From assembly GCF_900115815.1 (NCBI RefSeq), contig NZ_FOXV01000001.1, forward strand, positions 62,001 through 126,000: 64,000 nucleotides of DNA. Reading direction: 5' to 3'. The translations under genes and the position numbers were made by a program. The stretch comes from Roseivivax halotolerans. GTDB taxonomy: Bacteria; Pseudomonadota; Alphaproteobacteria; Rhodobacterales; Rhodobacteraceae. The notes under the pieces were generated by a model that saw nothing but the letters and a program-made list of their open reading frames with translations, was not told where the DNA came from and searched no databases. Each line of letters starts with the position of its first letter. Position 1 is the first letter of the stretch. Below are positions 7,059 through 15,498 of this stretch, in pieces.

Positions 7059-9253
7059 CAGCCCTCTCCTTTAGCGGTGCGGGTGAGGTGGGCCATCACC
7101 TCCGCACGCGGGCCATCCACCGCGACCCGGCCATGCGCGAGGATCGTGACGCGCTGCGCCAGAGACAGGATCGGCACGCGGTGCGTCGCGATGATCGCGG
7201 TCCGGCACGAGAGCCATTCGCCCAGCCGCGAGATCAGCGTCGCTTCCAGCGTCTGGTCGAGCGCGGCGGTTGGCTCGTCGAGCAGGCAGATATCGGGATC
7301 CTGAAGCCAGAGCCGAGCCCACCCGACGCTTTGCCGTTGCCCCACCGAAAGCCCGCTGCCGCCATCGCCGATGGGCAGGTCGAGCCCGGCGGGATGGGCC
7401 TTCACGAATTGCCCCAGCCCCGCGAAATCGAGCGCCGCGTAAAGCCGCGCGTCATCCGCCTCCATCCGGTCGAGCGAAAGGTTGTCGCGCAAGCTTCCCT
7501 CGAAAAGCCGCACATCCTGGCCAAGATACCCGATGCCCCGTCTTAGGTCGGCCGGATCGATCTGGGCCATCTCCACCCCGTCGAGCATCAACCGTCCTTC
7601 GGCGGGCGCATAGAGACCCGACAAAACGCGCAGGAAGGTCGACTTGCCCGAACCATTCGCGCCGAGAACCGCAAGGGTTTGACCCGCATTGACGGTAAAG
7701 CCCGAGAGATCCAGCGCGGGCGCAGCCTCCCCGTATCGATAACTCACGCCCTTGAGGTCATAGCGCCCTGCGAGGCGCGGGCGGCGCAGGTAACGGCGCG
7801 CGGGGCGGCGGTCCTGCTCGGCTTCGGCGATACCATCCAGCATCGTCAGCGCCGTCTTCACGTTCGACCAGCGCGCAAGGATGCCCGACAGCTGCGTCAG
7901 CGGGGCCAGCGTCCGCGAGGTCAGTATGCCCGTCGCGATGATCGCGCCGACGGTGAACTCGCCCGCGAAGACAAGATACGTGCCCGCGATCACGGCGATC
8001 ACGTAGGTGCCCTGCTGGATTGCCTGCGCCCAGACCGTGAGGTTCGCGGCGAGCCGTCGTTGCTCGGAGCTTTTCAGAGATTGCAGCGCGACAAGCTCTT
8101 CCCAGGCGCGGGCAAACCGGGTCTCGGCCCGCGCGCCCTTGATCGTGTCGAGGTCGCGCACGACCTCTTGCAAGAGCCGAGACTGGCGCACGCCCGCGCC
8201 CTGCATCTCTTCGGTCAGGCGCATCATCCGCCGCTGCAGAAACACGCCCGGCACCACCATCAGGATGCCGCCCGCGACCAGGACCCAGACGACCTGCCCA
8301 GCGATGGATGCAACGAGCGCGAGGAACAGCAGGATGAACGGAATGTCCGCCAGCGCGCCAACGGTGGAGGCGGTGAAGAACTCGCGCACCGATCCGAATT
8401 CGCGCATGGCCGAGAAGAGCTGCGAGGGGCTTTTCGCCGCGATCTCGGAGCGGAGCCCCAAGAGGCGGCTCATAAGGGTCGATTGCACGCCAAGCTCGAT
8501 CTGCCGACCCGCCCCGTCGAGAAGCTGAGCCCGCGCGGCCTTCAGGCCGCCTTCGAGCATCAGCGCGAGCCCGGCCCCGGCGGCGAGCACCCAGAGCGTT
8601 GCCTCGGATTGATGCGGGATCACCCGGTCATAGACCTGCAGCGAGAAGAGCGCGACCGCGACCGCCAGCATGTTCGCAACGAAGGAGCCGACGGCGACCT
8701 CGGCGAGGGGACGCTTGAACCGCGCGAACTCCGACCAGAACCAATGGCCGGGACGCGGCGCAGCTCCAAGTGTCTCTGCGAGCTTGGCAAGCGGCACCGC
8801 GCCCGTGAGCATGACGCCCGCGAAATGCGGCTCGAATTCAGCGACGTGGATCTCGACCCGGTGATCGCGAGCCTCTGCCTCGTAAAGCGTGACGGTGTCG
8901 GGCGTGACCTTGAGAACGAGCACGGCCTGACCGGAAGTCATCAGCGCGATCGCGGGCTCTGACCGCTCAGTCAGATCGCCCGTGACCTGCGCGGGCGAGA
9001 GACCGGCGGCGCGCATCCCGGCGGCAAGCGTGTCGGGGCCGTAAAAGTCCACGCCACCATCAGCCTCGCGAAGCGCCTCGACGATGTCCGCCTCGGCGGC
9101 CTCCACGCCGCGCTGACGCGCGTAAAGGCGGATCAGGCCGGCGCGCGTCTCTGCACGGCCCGAGCCGCGCGTGACCCGCTCGCGTGTCGGTCCTTTGGTC
9201 TCGGCGGCCGCCGTCTTGGCGCGCGTCAGGGCTATGACCGGCGCGGCCGTCAC
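7058..9253 (-). CDS. Type I secretion ABC exporter with inactive C39-like domain (LapB-type)
   Basis: A 731-residue permease/ATPase. The N-terminal about 150 residues form a C39-peptidase-like domain without the catalytic Cys/His arrangement, as in LapB/HlyB exporters, where it docks the substrate instead of cutting it. A six-helix transmembrane domain follows (about 180-460). The ATPase domain has Walker A GANGSGKST, a variant signature LSVGQRQSV and Walker B ICLLDEPTAALD. It powers export of the adhesin encoded at the head of the operon. GTG start at 9253 overlaps the stop of the outer-membrane gene by four bases. Confidence 0.9.
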   Translation of the reverse strand: MTAAPVIALTRAKTAAAETKGPTRERVTRGSGRAETRAGLIRLYARQRGVEAAEADIVEALREADGGVDFYGPDTLAAGMRAAGLSPAQVTGDLTERSEPAIALMTSGQAVLVLKVTPDTVTLYEAEARDHRVEIHVAEFEPHFAGVMLTGAVPLAKLAETLGAAPRPGHWFWSEFARFKRPLAEVAVGSFVANMLAVAVALFSLQVYDRVIPHQSEATLWVLAAGAGLALMLEGGLKAARAQLLDGAGRQIELGVQSTLMSRLLGLRSEIAAKSPSQLFSAMREFGSVREFFTASTVGALADIPFILLFLALVASIAGQVVWVLVAGGILMVVPGVFLQRRMMRLTEEMQGAGVRQSRLLQEVVRDLDTIKGARAETRFARAWEELVALQSLKSSEQRRLAANLTVWAQAIQQGTYVIAVIAGTYLVFAGEFTVGAIIATGILTSRTLAPLTQLSGILARWSNVKTALTMLDGIAEAEQDRRPARRYLRRPRLAGRYDLKGVSYRYGEAAPALDLSGFTVNAGQTLAVLGANGSGKSTFLRVLSGLYAPAEGRLMLDGVEMAQIDPADLRRGIGYLGQDVRLFEGSLRDNLSLDRMEADDARLYAALDFAGLGQFVKAHPAGLDLPIGDGGSGLSVGQRQSVGWARLWLQDPDICLLDEPTAALDQTLEATLISRLGEWLSCRTAIIATHRVPILSLAQRVTILAHGRVAVDGPRAEVMAHLTRTAKGEG

Positions 9254-10536
9254 ACACGATCCCCGGCGGCGAGACCTCCTTGAAGCGCGGCGAGACGCAG
9301 CTCGGCCCGCGCCAGCGCGTATTTCAGCGTGATCGCCTGGGACATCGCGTCGGACCAGGTCTCGTAGACACCGACGACCTCCATCACCCGGCGTTGCCCG
9401 CCTTCATATTGGCGCTGGAAAAGATCGAGATTGCCCTTGGCCTGCTGCGCCAGCCCCTCGGCTTCACTGAGCTGACGGCGGGTCGCTTCGATCTCGCTCG
9501 TGAGCCGCGCGACTTCGAGACCGTGATCCTCCTGCGCGGCGACGATGCGCTCTTCGGCGGCGGCGATATCGGCCTTGCCGGCTTTCAGGGACGCGCCAGT
9601 GCCGAGCCCGAGCCCGTTCGGAATCGCGGCCGAGAGACCGCCCTGCCCGCTGCGCGCGCTGAGTTCTGCCGAAAGGCCAGGCAGAAAACCCGACCGCGCG
9701 ATCTCTGCCTCGGCGGCGACGCGGGCCTTGTCCGCTCGTGCCGCGAGCACCGCGACGGGCGGCGCCGATGCGTTCGTACCGCTCAATGTGCCAATCCCGT
9801 CGGTGGCCGCGCCGGGAGCAAGGCGTTCGAACTGGGCTTTCGCCTCGACGGCGCTGTCGCGGGCGCGGTCCCGGTCCGCGGCGATCCGAGCGAGCTTCTG
9901 CCGCAAGACGGTCAGATCCGAAGGGTTGGAGACGCCGCCTGCCACACGCTCAGCCATGATCCACTCGAAATGGGCCATGTCCTTGTGCGCGCGTTCGAAA
10001 TGGGCGGCAGCCTCGCGGCCTTCCTCGGCATCAAGGTGAAGTCCTATCGCGCGGGCCACCCGCTCATCCGCGCTCTCGACAAGGCGCACCGCGGCGGCAT
10101 CCACCTCGGCGCGGGCGAGATCACGCTTGGCCCGTTTGCGGCCATTGTCGAAGAGCACCTGATTGACGACGAGGTCGGCGGCCACATCTCCGAGCGAAGT
10201 CAACGACACGGTCGGCCCGATCGTCGGCAGCCAGTTCCGCCCGGCCGCGGTCTCCCGCAGACGGGCGGCTTCGAGTTCCGCCGTTTCCACCTGCGCGCCC
10301 GACGACAGCGCGGCCGCCGCGATCCGGTCGTAGCTCGAGCCTGGAACGAAGCCGCCGGACCGGGCCGAGAGTGCCTCGACAATCCCGACATCGGCCGGCG
10401 TCGCGCCTGGCGCTTCCGTTCCCGGTGCTGCGGCAAAGCGGGTCGCGACCTCGGGAACCGGCAGGCCCGCACAGCCCGCCAGAGTGGCTGTCGCCACCAG
10501 CAAGACTGCCGCGCGCTGCCCTGTCCGTCGTTTCAC
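9250..10536 (-). CDS. TolC-family outer-membrane channel lipoprotein
   Basis: A 428-residue TolC-type protein with long helical repeats (for example RLVESADERVARAIGLHLDAEEG and the mirrored C-terminal half ending ALKYALARAELRLAALQGG-like content). The N-terminus MKRRTGQRAAVLLVATATLAGC carries a lipobox with Cys22, so it is lipid-anchored like NodT-family channels instead of using plain signal cleavage. It would form the outer-membrane conduit for the type I system. It lies between the adhesin gene (31-base gap) and the exporter gene (four-base overlap), which makes its assignment to this system firm. Confidence 0.85.
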   Translation of the reverse strand: MKRRTGQRAAVLLVATATLAGCAGLPVPEVATRFAAAPGTEAPGATPADVGIVEALSARSGGFVPGSSYDRIAAAALSSGAQVETAELEAARLRETAAGRNWLPTIGPTVSLTSLGDVAADLVVNQVLFDNGRKRAKRDLARAEVDAAAVRLVESADERVARAIGLHLDAEEGREAAAHFERAHKDMAHFEWIMAERVAGGVSNPSDLTVLRQKLARIAADRDRARDSAVEAKAQFERLAPGAATDGIGTLSGTNASAPPVAVLAARADKARVAAEAEIARSGFLPGLSAELSARSGQGGLSAAIPNGLGLGTGASLKAGKADIAAAEERIVAAQEDHGLEVARLTSEIEATRRQLSEAEGLAQQAKGNLDLFQRQYEGGQRRVMEVVGVYETWSDAMSQAITLKYALARAELRLAALQGGLAAGDRV

Positions 10537-10567
10537 GTCCGACCTCTTTCTTCGCCGATGACTGGCG

Positions 10568-13500
10568 TCAGATGACGACGTTGGTGATGTCGTCCTCGAT
10601 CTTCACGACCGCATCGCCCAGCGAATAGACGTTGAAGGTCTCGCCGTTCTCTGTGACCTGTCCCGCCGCCTGCGCGCCCGTGATCGTCACGGTATCGTCG
10701 ACGCCGCCGGTGATCGTCAGCTCGTCGGTCCCTTGCGCGAGTGCGGTAATCTGCGCTTCGGTGAGGGTGAGCTGGGTATCCTCTGCGAATTGCAGGTCGA
10801 TCGTCTCGATCTCGAACGCGCCGAGCTGCCCCGCCAGCGCATCGGTCATCCCGACTTGGTTGGTCGCAGGATCATCGACGACGTGGAAGGTGCCCGCTGT
10901 GTTCCCCGCCTCATCTGTGACCGTGACCACGAGGTGAGAGCCGTCCGGCACCGTCTCGTTGAAGAAATACGAGGTTTCGCCCCGGTTCGGCACGTCGAAG
11001 GAGTCATAGCCGACTTCTTCGACGCCGCCCGCGTCATCGAGATGGCCGATATAGATCGCATCATCCGTGCTCTCGAGCGAGACGCCCGTGAGACCGGAAT
11101 GATTGCGGGTGTAATCGGTGACCTCCGGCGCATCGGAGGCCTCGGTGTCGAAAGCCAGCGCGCGTGTCTCGCTGCGAGTGTTGCCCGCCGCGTCAGTGGC
11201 CGCGATGGTCACATCTTGCGAGAGCTCGCCTGACGGCAGCTCTGCCGCCGCGAAATCGACGTTCCAGTTGCCGCCGGCATCGACGCTTGCGGCATGGGTG
11301 ACGCCGTTGAGTGTGACAAGGACCGTTGAGCCCGGCTCGACCTGGCCCGTCAGCGTGAGGCCCTGGGCCGCTTCAGCGGCGTTGACCACGTCATCGCCCG
11401 CCACTGGCGACGGCGAGAAGCCGAGCGTCTCGACCTCGGTATCCACCTGGAATTGCGTGCTCGTTTCGCTGGTATTTCCTGCCATATCGGTCGCGACGAT
11501 CGTGGCCGATGCGCCGTAAGTGCCAGATGCGACGGTGCCGGGCCCGAAATTCGCGGACCAATTACCGTTGCCATCCACGTTCGCGGTGCGCGTGACACCG
11601 CCAATGGTCACGGTGACGGTGCTGCCCGGTTCGGTCGTTCCGCTAAGCACCACGCCATCCGCCATTTCGGCCGCGTTGACGACGCCGTCGCCCTCGACCG
11701 GAGCGGCGGAGACGCCGAAGTTCTGCACTTCGGTGTCGACGCGGACGCTGTCGGTGCGCGTCAGGGTGTTGCCAGCACTGTCGGTGATCGTCGCGGTGAT
11801 CTCGGCAGTATAGGTTCCGGCCGCGATCTGGCCGGGAGCGTAGTTCGCAGTCCAGACCCCGTTGGGTCCGGTGATGACGTTCATGGACACGCCAGCCATC
11901 GTGACGGTCACGCTCTGCCCCGGCTCGGACGTGCCGGTCAGGGTCACGCCATCGGAGGCTTCTGCCGCGTTGACAACGTCGTCTCCCTCCACCGGCGCCG
12001 CACTGATGGTCAGCGAGCCGGCATCGGTGTCGATCCTCACGTCCTGGGTAATGGTGTCGGTATTGCCGGCCCGATCGGTCGAGCTTGCGCTGATCTGGTA
12101 AGCACCGGTGCCGGACGGAATTTCGCCGGCGGCATAGTCGACCGACCAGCTTCCATCCGCGGCCACGTTCGCTGCGCGCGTGACGCCTGCGAATGTGACG
12201 GTCACGGTCGCGCCGGGCTCGGTCGTTCCTGTCACGGTCAGGCCCTGCGCGGCCTCTTCGGCGTTGATCGTCGAATCCGCGCCGCCCGCCTGCGAGGTGA
12301 ATGCGAAGTTGGAGACCAGAGTGTCGACGGCGACGCTGCCGGTTGCCGTGGCCGTGTTGCCCGCCTGATCGGTCGAGACTGCCGTCATATCCAGCACCGT
12401 CTCGCCCTGCGGCAGGTCGGACGCGGGGTACGTGACTGTCCAGTTGCCATCACCGTCCACCGTTGCGGGGAGAGTAACCCCGCCGAGCGTCACATCGACG
12501 CTCGAGCCCGGCTCTGCCGTGCCGGTCAGGTTCACGCCACCTGCCGCTTCGCTGCCATTGACCGTGCCATCGCCGCCCACAGAGTCCGTGTCGGCCGTGA
12601 CAGAGGTGACCGTGTCGATCACGACCGTGCCTGTCACCGAACTGGAATTACCTGCGGCATCGGTCGCCGTGACCGTAACCTCCTGGCTGTACTCACCTTC
12701 CGGGAAGACCGTCTCGTCGAAGGTCGCCGACCAGGTGCCGTCCGCAACGGTCGCGTCGTAGTCGGTTCCATTGATCGTCACGACAACGGTGGAGCCTTCT
12801 TCGACATTGCCGGACAAAGTGACACCGCCCTCATGCACTTCGGCGTTGATCGGACTGCTGGTGCCGTTCTGGATGTCCACCTCGGGTGGGGTCACATCGA
12901 TATCGTAGGTCGCGCCAGTCAGATCGGTAACCGCGCCATCCGCTTCGGTCACGACCGCCGTGACCGTGTAGTTGCCATCCGCGGGGAAATCGTCGCCTTC
13001 GAACGCGACCGACCAGGTGCCCCCCTCGTTGGAAACGGTCTCGAGCGTCGTCTCGCCGACCGTGACCGCAATGGTGGAGCCGGGCTCGGCCACACCGGAG
13101 ACAGTGATCGTCTGCTCGGCATCGCCGTAGATCGTCGCGGAGGTGCCGGCATCGTCGATCGCGGGTTCGATCCGGGTCGGGCCGTTGTCACCGCCACCGC
13201 CGGAGCCGCCGTCATCGCCGCCTCCGATCACCCCGGCGCCGATAAGCGCCGCGCCACCCGCCGCAGCCGCCGCGGCACCGGTTCCACTGGCAAGCGTCGT
13301 ACCAAGAAGGCCGGTCGCCAGCATGGAAACTTCGCCGTCCTCGGCGTCGCCCAGCGCCGCGTATCCGGTATCAGAAGCCGTCAGGCCGTCATCGTCGAGG
13401 AAGATCAGCTCGTCATGCGGGCTCCACTTACCGAAGGTTTCCTCGACCCCGTAAGTGGCAAGCAACACGCCATCGCCCGCATCGGTCAGCACGACCTCGG

Positions 13501-13771
13501 AAATCCTGCCATTCGCGCTGAGAAACAGTCGCGCGCCTTCAACCTCGAAATAATCCTCGATCAGGATCACCCGCCCGTCCGAAAGCGTAATGAGAAGATC
13601 GCCGCCTTCGCGCGTATATCCGCGCAGCGAGGAAGGCTCGAGATTCAGGGAGATCGAGTGGCCCGGCTGGGCCTCGATAGCGAAGAGATCACCATTGACC
13701 GTCGCTGCGTCGAACTGCACGTCACCCGCAGGGGTGCGTACAGCGAAATCAATCGCTTGCATAATTATCAC
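10568..13771 (-). CDS. Large secreted adhesin with BapA-like prefix and Ig-like repeats
   Basis: A 1067-residue protein, the first gene of the secretion operon. Residues 1-140 look like the BapA/LapF prefix domain. A hydrophobic alanine/glycine segment (about 160-180) and a Gly/Asp spacer follow. Seven Ig-like repeats of about 97 residues run from about 199 to 875, each with a GDxVVNAAEA..GVTLTGT.EPG start, GxW centre, and DxAGNT..T end, separated by a conserved VDT. The last three are the most alike. A divergent eighth module precedes the C-terminus, which has IETIDLQFAEDTQLTLTEAQ and a DTVTITG stretch, the pattern found before type I secretion signals in biofilm adhesins. No cleavable signal peptide. 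Start may be Met1 or Met4 (13762). Likely surface adhesion or biofilm role. Confidence 0.85.
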   Translation of the reverse strand: MIIMQAIDFAVRTPAGDVQFDAATVNGDLFAIEAQPGHSISLNLEPSSLRGYTREGGDLLITLSDGRVILIEDYFEVEGARLFLSANGRISEVVLTDAGDGVLLATYGVEETFGKWSPHDELIFLDDDGLTASDTGYAALGDAEDGEVSMLATGLLGTTLASGTGAAAAAAGGAALIGAGVIGGGDDGGSGGGGDNGPTRIEPAIDDAGTSATIYGDAEQTITVSGVAEPGSTIAVTVGETTLETVSNEGGTWSVAFEGDDFPADGNYTVTAVVTEADGAVTDLTGATYDIDVTPPEVDIQNGTSSPINAEVHEGGVTLSGNVEEGSTVVVTINGTDYDATVADGTWSATFDETVFPEGEYSQEVTVTATDAAGNSSSVTGTVVIDTVTSVTADTDSVGGDGTVNGSEAAGGVNLTGTAEPGSSVDVTLGGVTLPATVDGDGNWTVTYPASDLPQGETVLDMTAVSTDQAGNTATATGSVAVDTLVSNFAFTSQAGGADSTINAEEAAQGLTVTGTTEPGATVTVTFAGVTRAANVAADGSWSVDYAAGEIPSGTGAYQISASSTDRAGNTDTITQDVRIDTDAGSLTISAAPVEGDDVVNAAEASDGVTLTGTSEPGQSVTVTMAGVSMNVITGPNGVWTANYAPGQIAAGTYTAEITATITDSAGNTLTRTDSVRVDTEVQNFGVSAAPVEGDGVVNAAEMADGVVLSGTTEPGSTVTVTIGGVTRTANVDGNGNWSANFGPGTVASGTYGASATIVATDMAGNTSETSTQFQVDTEVETLGFSPSPVAGDDVVNAAEAAQGLTLTGQVEPGSTVLVTLNGVTHAASVDAGGNWNVDFAAAELPSGELSQDVTIAATDAAGNTRSETRALAFDTEASDAPEVTDYTRNHSGLTGVSLESTDDAIYIGHLDDAGGVEEVGYDSFDVPNRGETSYFFNETVPDGSHLVVTVTDEAGNTAGTFHVVDDPATNQVGMTDALAGQLGAFEIETIDLQFAEDTQLTLTEAQITALAQGTDELTITGGVDDTVTITGAQAAGQVTENGETFNVYSLGDAVVKIEDDITNVVI

Positions 13772-13815
13772 CGCTCTTGCCTCTGCTCCGACGCTCTTCG
13801 GCGCCTTTGCTATTA

Positions 13816-13844
13816 TTGCAGGATGTATACATCGGCTTTGCAGG
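13816..13844. promoter_or_regulatory. Possible tandem operator upstream of adhesin operon
   Basis: The heptamer ttgcagg occurs at 13816-13822 and again at 13838-13844, exactly 22 bases apart (two helical turns), inside the 183-base gap upstream of the adhesin start. A short palindrome (gtatac) lies between them. No FNR-type TTGAT-N4-ATCAA box is visible in this gap. Suggestive only. Confidence 0.25.
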
Positions 13845-13954
13845 TGTGGCTACACAATGTTGCCCAATTCTTTTAACCTACGGTTGAGCCGGGCCGGATC
13901 TGTGACTGTGACCCCACACTCCGGACGATCACGAAACGTCAATGCGAGCCGCTT

Positions 13955-14695
13955 TCAGAGCAGCGGCCGCAGGCTCGGCTTCTCTTCGACCAAGCCGATT
14001 TCCTCGAGCGCTTCGATATCCGGGATGGACAAGCGTCCTTCGCTCCAGGTGGCGAGTTGCTGCTCGCGAAGCCGGGCGAGCGTCTTGTTGGTATGCACCA
14101 GAGACAGTCCCAGCGCATCCGCCAGGTTCTGCTGAGTGTAGGGCATCGGCACGGTGATCCCATTTCGCATGTTGATCGCCTCGAGGCGGCGGTAGAGACG
14201 TGCGAAGGCCCAAGCAACGCTTTCCGTTGCGGATTTTTGTCCAATAGTTGCAAGAGCTTCGCCAAGAAACCGCTCTTCCGACGCGGCGATCCAGGTCACA
14301 TCGAACGCCCGCTCGGCATGGTTTCGGAACAACGTCCAGAGCTCCGAGCGGTTGAAAACGCAGAGCGTCATATGCGTCGTGGCCTCGACTGAATGGGTCA
14401 TCTGCCCCATGACACCCGCCTGCAACCCGATGAGATCACCGGGCAAAACGAAGGACAGAACCTGCTTCTTGCCGTTCGGCAAGAGCTTGTAGCGCAGTCC
14501 GAACCCCGACAACGCGGTGAAGAGTTGCGGCGATGTCGAGCCCTCGGACAATAGCGGCGTGCCCGATTGAACGGACATCTCCCCGATCTTGAACCGCTCC
14601 ATGAACGCGACTTCCCGTTCGCTCATCGGCTTGAACAGCGGCAGCTTCCGGATCGGGCAGTTCGCGCATCTGGTTGCCATTCGGCCCCCGGTCAT
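13955..14695 (-). CDS. Crp/Fnr-family transcriptional regulator
   Basis: A 246-residue regulator with an N-terminal cyclic-nucleotide-binding-like beta barrel (about 30-150) and a C-terminal winged helix. The recognition region is TQQNLADALGLSLVHTNKTL (about 193-212), in the Crp/Fnr position. Near the N-terminus is a CANCPIRKLPLF segment with only two close Cys (C-x2-C); a full FNR-type 4Fe-4S set is not obvious, so it may not be a classical oxygen sensor. An alternative start is Met6 at 14680. It lies 183 bases upstream of the adhesin operon on the same strand, making it a candidate but unproven regulator of it. Confidence 0.8.
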   Translation of the reverse strand: MTGGRMATRCANCPIRKLPLFKPMSEREVAFMERFKIGEMSVQSGTPLLSEGSTSPQLFTALSGFGLRYKLLPNGKKQVLSFVLPGDLIGLQAGVMGQMTHSVEATTHMTLCVFNRSELWTLFRNHAERAFDVTWIAASEERFLGEALATIGQKSATESVAWAFARLYRRLEAINMRNGITVPMPYTQQNLADALGLSLVHTNKTLARLREQQLATWSEGRLSIPDIEALEEIGLVEEKPSLRPLL

Positions 14696-14994
14696 TTCGA
14701 ATTTTCGTGAATGCGTATGTCACAGTTTAATGCGCCGCTTGCGCGATTGTTCCAGAAGGCATGATAGGCAGGGCAATCCGCGGTCCGAGACATGCCGCGC
14801 CGGACCGGCGGGAACGAGGGGAACCTGCCTCGGACACGCACGTTGTTTGGGCGTTCAGAATACAGCCGGAGTGTAGGGCTCCGGCCAGGAATCGAAGGTA
14901 GTCAGCCAGTTGTCAGGCTGAGGGGCCACGGCAGCTGGTGCCTTCGAAGCGCAAGGGTCGCATCCCGCCGGTGCGGCCCTTGTTGCGTTCCAGA
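14696..14994. other. Intergenic stretch with one hairpin
   Basis: Nearly 300 bases between the Crp/Fnr start and the Nudix stop, both on the minus strand, so it must hold the promoter of the Crp/Fnr gene. I see no convincing ORF, tRNA or -10/-35 pair. The only clear structure is the hairpin near the Nudix end, listed separately. Confidence 0.4.
14953..14981 (-). terminator. Hairpin downstream of the Nudix gene
   Basis: aagggtcgca (14953-14962) pairs with tgcggccctt (14972-14981) with one wobble pair and a nine-base loop, 13 bases past the Nudix stop. There is no T-run on the minus strand, so termination strength is uncertain. Confidence 0.35.
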
Positions 14995-15453
14995 TCAGGA
15001 CGCTTTGAGCAAATCCCGCACGATCGGCTGCTTTCGCGGCTTCGTGGAGAGAGACATCAGCAGCGCGGCAAGATCCGCCTCGGCCACCCGCTTTGCGGCC
15101 TGTTTCGGTGTGAACCAGCGGCGCTTACGCTCGTCACGCTCTTTCCAGCGACGCTTCAGACGTTCGACGATCATCGGGTAGACCCGTACGTGGCAGGGCA
15201 CGATGCTGCCGTCGTCCATCACCTTGGCATATCGATACATCCCGATTGCGTCGTTGCCGATATGACCCAGAACGCCAGCCTCTTCGAGCGCTTCGATCTC
15301 CGCCGCACGCCAGGGCTTTTTGCCGTCCATCTCCCAGCCCTTCGGCATGACCCAGCGACCGGAGTCGCGGGAGGTCACCATCAGGACTTCGACACTGCCA
15401 TCTTTCTTGAACTTCAAGGGGAGTGCCGCGATCTGCTCACCGATACAGGGCAT
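14995..15453 (-). CDS. Nudix hydrolase with a divergent Nudix box
   Basis: A 152-residue protein. VMPKGWEMDGKKPWRAAEIE followed by ALEEAGVLG occupies the Nudix box position (GX5EX7REUXEEXGU). The final EExG is intact, but the first Glu is Lys and the Arg is Glu, as in a known alphaproteobacterial subgroup related to diphosphoinositol-polyphosphate-type enzymes. The C-terminal WFTPKQAAKRVAEADLAALL is typical of that subgroup. Substrate unknown; it probably cleaves a nucleoside diphosphate linked to another moiety. The gene follows the unknown gene at 15499 by 45 bases on the same strand. Confidence 0.75.
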   Translation of the reverse strand: MPCIGEQIAALPLKFKKDGSVEVLMVTSRDSGRWVMPKGWEMDGKKPWRAAEIEALEEAGVLGHIGNDAIGMYRYAKVMDDGSIVPCHVRVYPMIVERLKRRWKERDERKRRWFTPKQAAKRVAEADLAALLMSLSTKPRKQPIVRDLLKAS

Positions 15454-15498
15454 CTTTTCACCGTGCCTTCCACAGCTTCAAAGCTAGTGATCTGAAGG

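Noticed and set aside
11453-13876. Long plus-strand frame (807 codons) opposite the adhesin gene
   Set aside because: It is the shadow of a GC-rich, repeat-rich gene; composition is Arg/Gly/Asp/His-biased, with no domain or ribosome-binding site.
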